NCBI GenBank assembly: GCA_009869945.1
Contig: WIXG01000089.1
Location: forward strand, 180,444 to 244,443
DNA length: 64,000 bases
Direction of reading: 5' to 3'
From: Mesaphorura yosii
Lineage: Eukaryota; Arthropoda; Collembola; Poduromorpha; Tullbergiidae
The notes beneath the pieces are model-generated. The model searched no databases and was not told where the DNA came from. It worked only from the letters and a program-made list of their open reading frames with translations. The position numbers and the translations under genes are program-made. Shown in pieces: positions 36,555-48,948 of the stretch; the stretch's first letter is position 1; every line of letters begins with the position of its first letter.

Positions 36555-39500
36555 CTGGCAGGCTGCAAACGATCCAGAGAGTGCAAAGTACTTTCTCTCG
36601 GCCTTTTCCCATTGCGAGTGTTATAAAATTTTGATGATGTAGACTTATTGATTGTTTCTTCCTCTTCTTCGTTTTCGTTACGGTCTCTCGCTCAATTTGA
36701 TCACTGGCTGCTGTACTCTATTCGGTGAGTGCAGAGTACGAGTTGGCAGCTTTTCCTCTCCACGCAGTCAATACAACAAATTAAATCCCAAGTGACTGTC
36801 GACTGAACTCCTCCTATGGGAAACATAAAAAATGCAAACTATAATTATATGGCTGTAATAAGTACAAACAGTACAAGCGCATCAACTGTTTGTCAGTTGC
36901 AGGGACAGCAGTTATATTGAGTTTACAGAACCTTTGTGAGAATTAATGTCTCATAAACAAACGCAAGAGTCCAGAAACGGGCTCATTCGGTCATAAACTG
37001 GGTATAAGAACGCTTTCAGTCAATTGGATCTATGGTCCAATCAATTCACTCAGTGACACAGTAACAAACAGCAATAGCAGTGACAAGGATTTTAAAAGTT
37101 GAAGCAGTCTCCAACTCCGTCTACCCTCCATTCCCCCTCTGCTCCCCCATTCCCCCTTCTACTCTCACATTCCCCACTCTTGTGAAACTGTGAAATTTTA
37201 ACGCTGCCAGGATTAAAACCTATTCGTCTCTCTGCAGGCAATGACTTTATAACCAAGAACTCGTATAATGAGGATATACTGCGACTCGTGTGGAGAAGCG
37301 CATGGGTCAAGCTGTACATTTTATGGCCATCTTGTCCAGATAATTATAACAAATGATAGCCAAACAAGAACGAAACGACAAGTGCAGAAATTAATAAGCA
37401 GTAAACCTCGAATTTTATGCCTTGTTTATGTGCCTTTGCGTTTTTATGTCACTGTAAACATCGAATTTTACGAACTATTCAGCTCTTTCTTCCATGAAAA
37501 ATACGCTCACGCTGGTAATTGTTTATAAAAACAATAGACTTTTATTACAGGAACAGAGCTTGACAATTCTCGTCCACTAACTGGACCAATTAACAATATT
37601 TACGGCGGATCATAAACTTTATGGCAGTGTGTTGTGTTTCGGGTTTGACGTCTTGGGATGGAAAGTCATGTTCGACGATCCAGTGCAATATCATGCGTAA
37701 TAAATATGAATTGAAACAAGTTCCTCGGGAGTAGACTGAAGGTATTGGCCTACTTCTCCTTTTGGAACTTATTTTATTCAGAGCACTTAAACTCGTATAA
37801 CTCTTGCTGCTGTCTCCTACTAGGCAGCTGAGGATGCTCTGGATTACAAAATATGAAGAGTATTTTTATTGAAGTAATTTGTCTTCGCCTAATGGCTCGA
37901 CTCATTTCATGTACATCAGGTATATTAGCCGTTAGCCCATATGCGTGGATCGGGCGATGTTTCGTACTTGACTCCCGAGCAGCAGCTCGTAAAAGTTCTC
38001 ATAACTCCTAAAAGTTGATGTATGATTTAAAGAGAAGCTTCTTGTTTCTTTTGCTTCCGCAATTTATATGCACGTGGCGTACAATCAGCAGGAGAAGAAA
38101 CAGGACACGTGAATTTTACCAGTGAGAGAAGACTCGGATTTCTACAATTTGTAACTTTTATTATGATTATTACTTCCATATCTTTGCTCCATGACTCCGA
38201 TTCGTGTAATTGCAAGTTGGCCTGAATCGCTGACCTCTGCTCCCTCTTCGTTCTTCTAATTTACGTTTATTGTTCTTCAGAGCATGCATTTATCTAGCTT
38301 ATATGACTTCTCGGCAATTAACTGTCTTGGATTCAATTCATTGCCGAAGCAGAAAAGCTCTTACATACATTTATGAGTTTTTACATTTATATGCTTGCGT
38401 ACAGCGCTTGTTTAACTCTTATTCGCATTTTAATTGCTATTCGTGAGTTGAGCGTTGTCTTGCTTGTTATAACCTAACAATGCAGCCTAACAATGTTGAA
38501 CATTTTGTATCTTCCTTGAAAGCTCCTAAACTTTATAATTGAATTGTATTCTTTGTGACTAATCTCTCTTCCATTAATTTATCATCCGAAATCTTTGAAT
38601 ATTTACAAGGAACAAGCTTCGATCCAGGATTCATTCTCCTTCTGCAATCCGACGATGCGTGTAAAGGTGCGCTGCAAGTTTTAAATTGACCTTCTTTCAT
38701 GTGGAATAATCGAAATTAGAGAAAGCGATGAGGGGAGTAAGCGACTTGGGCACCTTCCTCCGACGTTTGTGTGTCCATAAACTTTTTCTATGTCATGCTG
38801 TTCCTGAGTTGGAGGAAATTTTTGAAGATAAAAGAATTTGAGAGCACGACGGAATAAAAAATTCAGCAGATTTCTTGTTCAAAACGTTTCTGACTGAACT
38901 CCAAGCTGTGCCTTCCCGGTGCCAGACTCGGTTTCCGAACTCAAAATTTGTTGTTCAAGTAGGCCGTGTTTTCTTCTACTTAGGTTTTGTTCTTATGATT
39001 CTGTTTCAAACGAAAAGTTACCTGCTTCTGATTTGTAAAGATTAGTCAGAGTGTAGCAGCGTAGAGTTCGGAAAGAAATCGGAAATACGCTCTTGTGTAT
39101 TTCGTGAGAAAACTTGTCGGGACTTTTCTAATCTTCTATTGGCCATCGCCGGAACAGCATCAAAAGGTTCGCCTGATTAGAAGCTAAGGATAATTGGCAT
39201 AGTGGTATGCAATTTGTACAAGACAAGGCAGAGAATGAGATTCCGTTCGTCTACCGTTCTGTACTTTTCTTTTTACGTCCGACGCATTCATGGTGGGAGA
39301 ATTAAATTATAATTAGTTCGCCAGAGGAAAGTAATAAATTCGATAATTGTGTTTCTGTCGTATAATGGAGTGAAAAATAAAATTTTCCAATTAAGGAAGA
39401 CATAAAATGGCTGCGGTTTCTTTCCTACACTAAGATCGAACGAAAAACCGACGCAGTTAAAATTGCGAGATCGTTCTTACAATTACATGGATTATAGCTT

Positions 39501-42500
39501 GAGCTGAAGCACCGCTGCTACTTTGTTTAGAACTGGCTAGAAACTTTCTTCTGTCTTGTAATCTTGTGCTGGAGGAAATATGCGCAGTGCGCGACGTGAA
39601 ATTCAAGCCCGCACTTCGCCAGGCTTTGTTCTACTCTGTAATTTATGATTAATTTTACGGTGTGTAATGTGTAATAGTGTTTCGTGCATTACACATGAAA
39701 AGAAATTCTTGGATCTTGTTTGCGTGAATTGTACGTTTTATTAATTAATAGCGATCGTAAATCTTGAACTCAAATCTACTTAATACTTACTTGCGCCTGC
39801 CTGCCTGCTCTGCTTAACCTTGCGTTCGCCTGCCCGCTTTTTTCACGATCTGAAGTAAAGATAAACTTTAGCTAGCTGAGCCAAGGCGGTTCAGTTTCTT
39901 CTTAGACCAAGTTACCACACACTATGGTCGAGTAGAAGAGACTAAGTAAGCGAGAGCACGAGCGCGAGCGGAGTGAACGTGCTTCTTCATCATGTTTTCT
40001 CAACTGTTAAATCTCATAAATTAAGAGTGTTTGAGCAGCAGCTTTCGTAGCACGGAGAAAGCCATGTTTGGTAATTGGAAAGGAGAAAGAAAAAATTAAA
40101 TGACAGTTTGTGGTTTTGATAAATGAGTTCACAAGTGCGTGTAAAAATATGAAAATGAGGCTTCTTATGCGTGCGCTCGCAAGAGGATCGTTTCCATTTT
40201 GGATGACACACAGAATACCAACTTGAAAATTAAAAGGTATAATTGGCTCTCATGGTTTAAATGGCAGCCGGTGGAATGCAATGGAACAGTTCGAGAGAGT
40301 CGAGTTGTATGCCAGACTATGGAATTCGCCATTAAACATTCATATGCATGGTTTTGCTTTGGCCAGGCTTGTATATTAATGGCCAAAGGAACCACACAAA
40401 AGCCGTTGTGTTTGCACAGCTCGTCCTCGTCCTTTGTACTCGACAGTGACAACAAACAATTTCATTTATAATCTTACAAAAACTTAGAATGTAAATATTC
40501 TCGAATGGTCTACGTTAATTCAAATTGGTTCAGGGGTTTTGTGCGCATGGAACTACGCTGTATGCTTAGAATAGTAGTATTGGCTTAAGAAGAAGGGATA
40601 ATTGATTCGACATTCCGCTTCTGCTAGTTCGTCATGTCTGACGACCAACGAAAGTGCAAAGTCTAGGCATTAAAGCTTCAAAGCAATCACGAAGGCAAGG
40701 AGACGAGAAAATCGAACCTTATGATTAGCGAAAGCAATGTTGACTCTGACCGTACTTCGACTGAAAAGTTCGCTTTGTCATTAGAGAATATTACTGTTGT
40801 GATGGATTGATGCTTTATCCGTAATCATCTCGATTTAGCAAGATAGCAAGTCGATTTCATAACAGCACAGCCACAATAAGATGGCAAACAACATGGGTTC
40901 CAAACGTTTTTGGAGTATTGAAGGTACACAGCGGCGATGTTGCGTATTTGGTTTCATCACTTTTCCATCAAATTTGGCCTACACGTATTTAAGTGTAATT
41001 TCCGTGGAGAGCTTATGAAAAGACTTATCACGCTTTTTTAGATCGGTTTCCTTCCAATTCGTGTACGTTCCATAAATACATCGATTGGCAGGTTAATTAA
41101 CGGCTGACACGTCCCAAGAATAATGTAGCTCCGTGAAAGCGGTGTATATATAATGGCTGACGTTCATGTCGGAGGACATATCGTGTCCAGCATTACGGGC
41201 GATGAAAACTCTTTCATAGTGTCATTGCAAACGTATCACAACCTCAGAGGAAAGGAAAATTTGAGGAAGTGAAACGCAGACAGACACGCAGGGCGAGACG
41301 AAGCTTCTGACATTCTTGAAATTCAACACAATCCGACATTCATGAAATCAATAACAGAAAGTGAAACATGAGACTTGTCAATAACATTTCATCAAAAGGG
41401 AAGAGCGGGACAAAATATTCTTAAGCCATTATGCATTAGCAAGCGGCAGTTCTTAGATTCGGATTACATGCATCCAGATTTCTTTACCGTACCACAACAA
41501 TGACAAAAAAGTCTGGCTTATCTGTCTGCCCATGGAGCCTTTGATGAATAACAATGGTCCGGCAATAGAATGAAAGAAACCGAGCGAGGTGAACCAAGAA
41601 AGGACATGTCAAAAGCCATTTTGAAAATCAAACCACACACGAGCGCCTGTAATGTGCGATGAATGACTCTCACATTTATCCTCTGAGAGCTAAGGCTATA
41701 TATAAAAAATAATACCCGCATCTCGTATCAGATGAAAACTGGACTTGCTTAACAACTCAGAATAGTCAAAATGCACGTGATGTTTCTTATTTGCTAATCT
41801 GGCATGTCTCAAAATTCAGAAACGAACAATTTGTTCATTCAGTTGAGAGACATTACAGTTAGACAATAAAATATTGCTTTGCATTGTGAAAAATGTAAAA
41901 TTTAACAGAAATATAGTTCAATTTTTGCAGTTTGGAATCATCAGCTTGAACCAGTCAGACCCGAATTCACTTTGCTCGAGTGCAATCCCAAGCGGACCTA
42001 CTCCTCTTGCTTCTTAGCGCAGTATTAGCTTAATGTTTTATTACCTAAATGTTTGCAACCATTAGAGAATTGAAACATTTTGATCTTTATAATCTCACTC
42101 AGGTAAAAACACGTAATATCGGAAATGGGGAAACAAAATTCGTTCGCTTCTCTGACAATCAATCAATCAATATTTATAGTATGCTGCTGTTTCTTTTTGC
42201 TGTTCAAGGAAATCCTTTTAATATAAAGTGTGTAGTACACGAAATGGGTTTTCTAGTCCAATTTTAATTCAGATTGGTTTCGTTCCTCACCATTTGCCAT
42301 CCGCTCAGTTCGCTCGGGCTATAATCATTCTATTTTGCTGACGCACCGCGCTCTATTGTACTTTGCTGCTGGGCAAACACTGCAATTTAAATATTTTTGA
42401 TATTAGAAGCAGGAAACTAGCAACACGGCAAGCTTGGCGTGGCATCTTTGAAAGGGTCTTCGCGTGCCTTTCTCCGTATTAGCGGCAGATTCGGTAAATA

Positions 42501-45500
42501 GTATACGCTCGAATCGCAGGCATTAATGGGAAACTTTATAAGCAAAGTTGTCTGCCAGTGTAGTAATCAAGTATCGGAGGGGCTGTGCTGAGTATTTTGT
42601 ATTCAATAGAAAATTGCACGTTTTTCTCACTCTTTCACACTGCGTACAATTTTTTTTTGTAGAAAAACTAAATTTTATCTCTTGCCTCGCCTCCCTTTCT
42701 TGACAAACTTTCGCTTTTCGTGTTAGACGAAGTAAAAATTCATTGAATAAAGTAGCTCGGCGGCGGCAGAACGTGTATGCAAGAGTTCTACCTACACAAA
42801 GCAAGTCAGTCAACTCAGCACACGGCAGCAATGAGGAGGCTTGCTATCGTTCCTGTGTAGATGAAGTAACCCTAGTCTGGAATAACATGTGAGCCGAATT
42901 TGTGTTCTGATCCTAAACTAGCCTGGTCTGGGCCTGGAAGAAGAGAAACCAAAACAAGAGACAAATGGTGGAAGGGAAAGGTTTGATTTTTTGGAAAAGA
43001 AATTCCACTTCCTTACCTGTGCTTTCACTTTCACGGGAAAGTTCTGCCTTTAAGTCATTCCTTGTTTCGTTATGAATAGATATAGGGATACTGTCACCTT
43101 CCTAATGCATTTCTATCTGATTTCTGCAGTTTTCTAAGAAATCGAGAAACCTTAGCCACAAATCATAACAAGCGCCCCACGTCCCTTTGCTGTCGGCTCC
43201 GTTCGAGTTTACCAGTGAGAAATGCAACTAAGAATCTCACAGCTAAGAGAGCTTGTTTCCAATAATTTGGAGCATTTGAGCTCTCAAAATGTAATTAATG
43301 TGGATTCATTCGATTGATAGTGCTCAGTAGGTCAAGAAACAGGCCGGTTGGAACAGTCGGACGAATTACAGATCACAAGCTGCGTCGTTGAACGAACGAC
43401 GCTAAGCAGATTAAGTATGTCATTAAATGGCCATTCTGCTTTCTGGGACTACTTTGTCCTGCTCTAACCGCCTCCAGCTCGGAGATAAAAATAAAGAGAT
43501 CCGTTTTTGTCTAACTGGTCATTATCATTTTTGTCTCGACGTGAAGTCACATAACTTTCTTTATGTCCGCACATCAAGACCCGTTTACTAGCAGATAAGG
43601 ATGAGGTGCAAAGAGATCAACATTTTTATGATTCATTCTCTTTTCCAGTTCCAGATCCAGATTTTATTTTCATAAACTAAGCCAGTCTTCACTCAGTGTC
43701 TTTACAGCGCATAAACTGACCATTGACTTCGAAATTTGAGCGGAGATTTCTCCCAATTTTCTTTGTAGGTGAGTAACTGTATATTTCAAGTAGATTTCAA
43801 TGATCATACGTGCACTTCTCTCAATTCCATTGATCCCCATTGATCTTATTACATGAAAGGAGAGAGTAAAGAAAGGGATAAGAGCATTTGAGCACGGTTT
43901 CTTGTTATTATCTCACTCGGACTCACTCCTCGTTCATGCACTCCGTATCTGTTCTGTGTACCACATAGTGTGCCTAGGACAATCCGTTTTGACTATGCAG
44001 GAAATGGATGGATGAAAACGCATTTATCAGTCCTCCATGGTCAGGCTGAAAAACCGGGATTACCTGTTGAAGTCTTAGCAAGTTTTTGATTGAATCGATG
44101 CTGTCACTGGCCTGCTCCTGAAACTGTGCCTTCTCCGTTTCTTGCGTTTCTACAGCGCTTACACTTTTTCGTGGCTTAATATAATGCATCCGCGTAAACA
44201 TATGCTCAGCTGGTGAATTCAGGCTGTTAAAGAGACGCTAGTTTCCATACATTGTGGTCTCCATTGTTTGTTTCCTTGCAATGACACTGTATGCGAGCTT
44301 TGTTCTACCGTTTCTTTCTTCTGTCTATTTTCTTTTGCTGTTTCATTTACAAACGAAAACACAAGGATTTACTTGAGCTAGGCACTCAAGGAAGAACGAA
44401 GAGATCATAAAAGTAAGTAAATACTTTAGTGCTCATCCTATCTGCCGACTTCGAGCGTCTCTACAAAGTATAATCAGATTCTTTGTTCACCCACCCGGTA
44501 CATATGTGCAGCAGAGCCGTTCCACATTCGCCTCTCCGTCGCTTGGTTTGGTTAAAGTGTCTTATAATATTACTTCAGACTTTTTTATTATTTCGAATTC
44601 AAAGTATCAAAAAAGAACTCAAACGGAGAGCGAGGGTCTTTGCATTGAATCTCACTTTACACTGCTTCTCCTTTGTCTTCAGATGTTCCCTTGTTTTCAT
44701 TTTTATTCCCCAATACTTAGCCCAGTTTATGTCGGCCACACATTTCTCAGTTTATGTATTCACTAACACACTACTTCCACTGCAGGGTGTTTACTTGCAT
44801 TGTCCAGGACACCGGGACTAAACCTGGATTTTTGCGTGTGGTTTTATTTGGGGTCGATAAGTTCTGTCGGTGAGTCGTGTGATGTATGATCAGAGAAAGA
44901 ATTTAAAGCTCAAAACGAATTCCATTCGTTAAGCTGACTTCAAACGATTGCGATTATCGTACTCAGCCACGATTGGCTCATGAAAAGCAAAAAATTTGCT
45001 AAGCCATGGAAATACTTTAATTTTCATCGCTGCCATCGTCATTGTCGAATCGCAATGGCTCTGCATAACCGAAAATGTTGACATCTAGACCTAATAATTT
45101 TACCCTGCTAGTGGATCACCATGTATGTTGTCAGTAAAGCTAGTGTGAAAGGAAGAGAAAATAATCATGTTGTGCTTACGATAGATTCTTCTTGTTTTAG
45201 TTTTTCGATTTGCTGCCGGAATAATCATACCAAGACTGTTCAGCACTACTCAAGCTTTTCCCAAGGAACTGTTTCATTTTATTTCTGGCAATGTGTACCT
45301 TATTTTCTCGAACTCGCAATTGTTTACACACGCAAAAGTCAATCATAGAGTTGAAAGAAGGCAAGGCGGATGCGTCATATCATTGTCTATCCAAGTGGAA
45401 TTTTCATCTACATAAATGCGTAGGGCTCAAGTCAATGTACACATTCAGAGGTTGTTGCTGCTCTAAAAAAAAGTTTTACAATTTTCTTTATATGTTTATT

Positions 45501-46235
45501 CTACTGATAAGTCCCGTTGCGAAGCTGACGCCTCCCCGTTTGATCATCCAAAATACGACGTGATTCTAAAAACGAAGTGCAAACTTCCAGTTGTTCTCAC
45601 TTTTGCAAAAGGAAGCAAGAATCTGTTCGAATTGGTAAACTTGCAGTTTCAATTGACGCGGAAAGTACACAGTCGAGAGAGCGATGCGTGGTGAATGTCC
45701 TGATGTCTGATATGTTTGCTTGCGCACTAATTGCAATGAAGAGGCTAAATGTTTTGTTCACTGATTAAATTTTAATTGCTAACAACGAAACAAATTAATT
45801 TCACTCAGTACTGTATCGTATTTCTAACTGAACTATCAGTTGTAGCATCCACGCGACGGGAACAGTTTTACTCAAGATCAAAAACTTCATGAACTGTTAC
45901 TCAACGCTGACAACACTGAAATCACTATGAGTAAATTACACAATTGATGAGTCTCAAAATCAGGCAACAATACGTGATCGCTGCGTCTCACAATTGAGTT
46001 TGTTGACTCTGCTCTGCTGCTGCTGCTTTGTTGGCGTTTGATTCGCAAATGAACGTTAGTCTCTTCCAGAACCAGGTTCTTGTACTTTCTCCTCGCGAAG
46101 AAAGCAGCGTTTGCCCACAAACGCTACACACAGAATGCGTTCCCCAAGTATACATGGGATGGGTTGAGCTGGAAGCCAGGACGCACACCACATCGAAGAA
46201 TCCTGTCAGTTTACCAACGCCTCATCCAGCCTCAT
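36555..46235 (-). CDS. Candidate 5' exons of gene B or of a separate minus-strand gene
   Basis: A run of open frames flanked by splice sites: 46235-46215 (possible ATG, MRLDEAL), 46123-45992, 44223-44064, 43992-43927, 43101-43017, 39849-39791 and 36602-36555. From 44064 downward all phases agree (0, 0, 1, 0, 0). The best pieces are 44064-44223 (53 codons, acceptor CTCTTTAACAG, hydrophilic, with VSAVETQETEKAQFQEQ), 43927-43992 (acceptor CATTTCCTGCATAG, donor GTGAGT) and 39791-39849 (acceptor TATCTTTACTTCAG, donor GTAAGT). Weak points: the 36602 and 43101 acceptors lack a pyrimidine tract, and the 45992-46123 exon joins the next one in phase only if a weaker acceptor is used there. Short exons of this size also arise by chance. 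I cannot tell whether this connects to the 15.8-18.1 kb exons. Function is unknown. Confidence 0.33.
37121..37180. repeat. Pyrimidine-rich tract with three ATTCCCC units
   Basis: About 60 bases are almost entirely C and T on the plus strand. ATTCCCC occurs three times, at 37130, 37149 and 37169, with a spacing of 19-20 bases. It is an imperfect short tandem repeat; homopurine/homopyrimidine tracts of this kind can adopt triplex structure. Confidence 0.75.
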
Positions 46236-48948
46236 GAATTTGGCGTCCACCGTTAATTAGTGATAAGCAGGACACTTTCACCTGACTGCTGAATTCAGAA
46301 AAATACTACCCCTGCCATACTGTTTCAAAGCACATATGTTTCATCTTAATTTTTATACCTTTGCTTTTCAGAAATATGGATCATTTGTGTTGATTTGTTT
46401 ATCTCTCCGTTACACCAGAAGATGTAAGAAAGAGATTGAAGTTTGCCCACAGCTTCTAGTTTCTAGAAGAGGAGCATGGGCTTGAAGGTTGACTGAGAAC
46501 GAATTCCCAAATCCGGAAGACAGAAATTCATACACTTTCTCCATCTATTATCCTGAAAAGAACTTTACGGGTACAGAAAGTGTGAAAGCATGTACGTAAT
46601 TTGAAGTGAAAGCATTGGCCTTAGAGCTTCAGACCGTAGATGGCATCTATGTCCCAGGAGACATTTACGGAGTTTGTGACGGCGCCAGGAGAGAGAAAAC
46701 AAACTCGTTTGACGGCATTCCATTCTCAATCAATGAGTCTCCCACTCATTTAGTCCCGGGTGTTCATTTCTTCGTTCTTAATTTCAGATTAATATTTAAT
46801 TGGAGTTACGAAAAAGAGTATACACAGAAATCAAGGTTTATTACGAACAATCACAATTCAACAATAAATACTTTATTTAGTAATAACCATTCACAAAAAA
46901 TGCCATACACAGAATGGGACCATGTCACAGTAAAGCAACGTGAATCGTAAAGCTTTTTCTTGAAAACTTTTAATGAATAACATTTACTCAGTCATATTCA
47001 TAAGTGTAAATACAGATTACTTGTCATTCTATTCGCCACTTTCACCTTCGATCATGCGCTCTAAGCTCCATGTTACAGATAACTAGCGTTACACAAAATT
47101 TTGAATTTTGATCTTACTCTCCACGCGCTGATCTGTGCACTCGTTGATATCAGTTGTAGCATAAGTAATTTGTTATATTATAATTATAATCTCACATGCA
47201 GTTATCCGAAAATGAGAAGTGAAAGAATTAAATGAAATATATCGGCGGGGTACTAGCACAAAATTCTTTTTGGAAATGTCAATTTAGCACCAGTTTGATT
47301 GCACTACTGCATTGTTGTATTAAATAGTCTTACTGTTAAGATTCACACATTTTTGCATTCAAAGTTCCGATTCAGGCGTAGCAATTACGCATTTTAATGC
47401 GGCCATGGCCGAGTAGCTTTACAAATTCTAGTTTCAGGAATGATGTTAATTCATCGAATTAGTACTTAAGACATAGTCTTTTCCAAAGGTCAAGAGGTTT
47501 CAAACGCACAACAATACTACTGGCTAAAATTTATCTAGCACGGCGTCACAACAATGAAACTAATTCAATCTATTTGAAGCCTGCACAGAGTTCCAGCAGT
47601 AAGACTCTATTCCAAAATCTTACAACAATCACGACTGGAAACACGATCCTTTCCACTAAACTACATGACAGCAATTACATAAGCATATAAATTGTATGTA
47701 GCATGCAAGCCTAACTAGAATTTCTACGTTGCAACAATTTAGCGCTACTTCTACAACTACAACCACAACGATTTACTGTTACTTCTACCCACTACACGTC
47801 TAGCTCTACGCCTGTATCACCATTTGTCCTTGTTCAGCTTTATGCCCACGCAATTCCGAAATACAAATGTAAGCCTAACTCCTCCTAGGTACATTTAAGG
47901 TAAATAAATTACACAATTCAAAGAGAAAAATAGTACATCGATATCATCAGTTAATACGGTTTACCTCTTAAGGAGGTTTACAATAACCCTAAGCATGGTA
48001 CCCCAAATGTCAGGGGTTTCAAATTAAAAGAAAATTCGTGTTTGGTTCAGGTTGTCGTTCCAACTACGGTGTGGCGTAATATTGTCAAATGGTTTCCTCC
48101 GTTTTGTTCCATGTCGGCCCATTTATCGGGGCAACATGAGACAAGTACATTTCGATGGATTCACTAATTGGTTCCGTTGTACAATTTTACATGTTGAATT
48201 TGGTACGTTGACACATTATTATCGAATTTCAGTTAGCATTTCCCATGAAATACCGCAAATATAATGGCTTTTAGAGTTTGATTATTGTCAGCTGCTCATT
48301 TAGGCTGTTCCCACGAATCGAAGTCAGACGGTACGTGGACCAATTTAAGTGTACTCTAATGTGTCATTTCATTGCGCTTGAGAGTTAAGGTGCTGTACTA
48401 CGTGCTCGTGCATGGTACTATAAGTGTGGGTAACTTAACTACACTAGTCAATGGACACCAGAGGGTCAAGGTCAAATCTTTCGACAAATATGCTCGTCCA
48501 AAGATATTACACTAATTAGTACTCTTATCCAAAAGTGTTCACCGAAGTCTTAAGTCTATTGTACATAATTGTACATCAAATTCTCAAATCTTATCGTACA
48601 AATGCTTATCAGTATAGCTCCACCTCCTGAATCAGTAGTGTCGTAATTACAGTCTGTTTATAATCACTCGTCAAAACAGTTACTAGTAGTACGCGTTCCA
48701 AGTACAAACTAAAAGAGTGTGGAGCATTAATATAGTTCACAAAAGTTAGAGCCGTTCGAAATCAGAGGGACGAATCCAGTGGAAATAGAATCTTAAGGTT
48801 ATCGCAAATAAGAATACGAGTTTCATAGAATTTTTAAGTGTCAGTTTGGATAAAAATATATATTACATATAGAAGTGACAAGTACCGGAGTCGCAATCAA
48901 AATAAAATGCTTAATCAGTGCTCCTTATCGTGATCGATTCAGACAGAT
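46236..48948. other. Intergenic: 3' flank of gene D, nothing else seen
   Basis: No domain, no paired splice sites and no long open frame. A clear poly(A) signal for gene D on the minus strand was not found. Confidence 0.6.
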
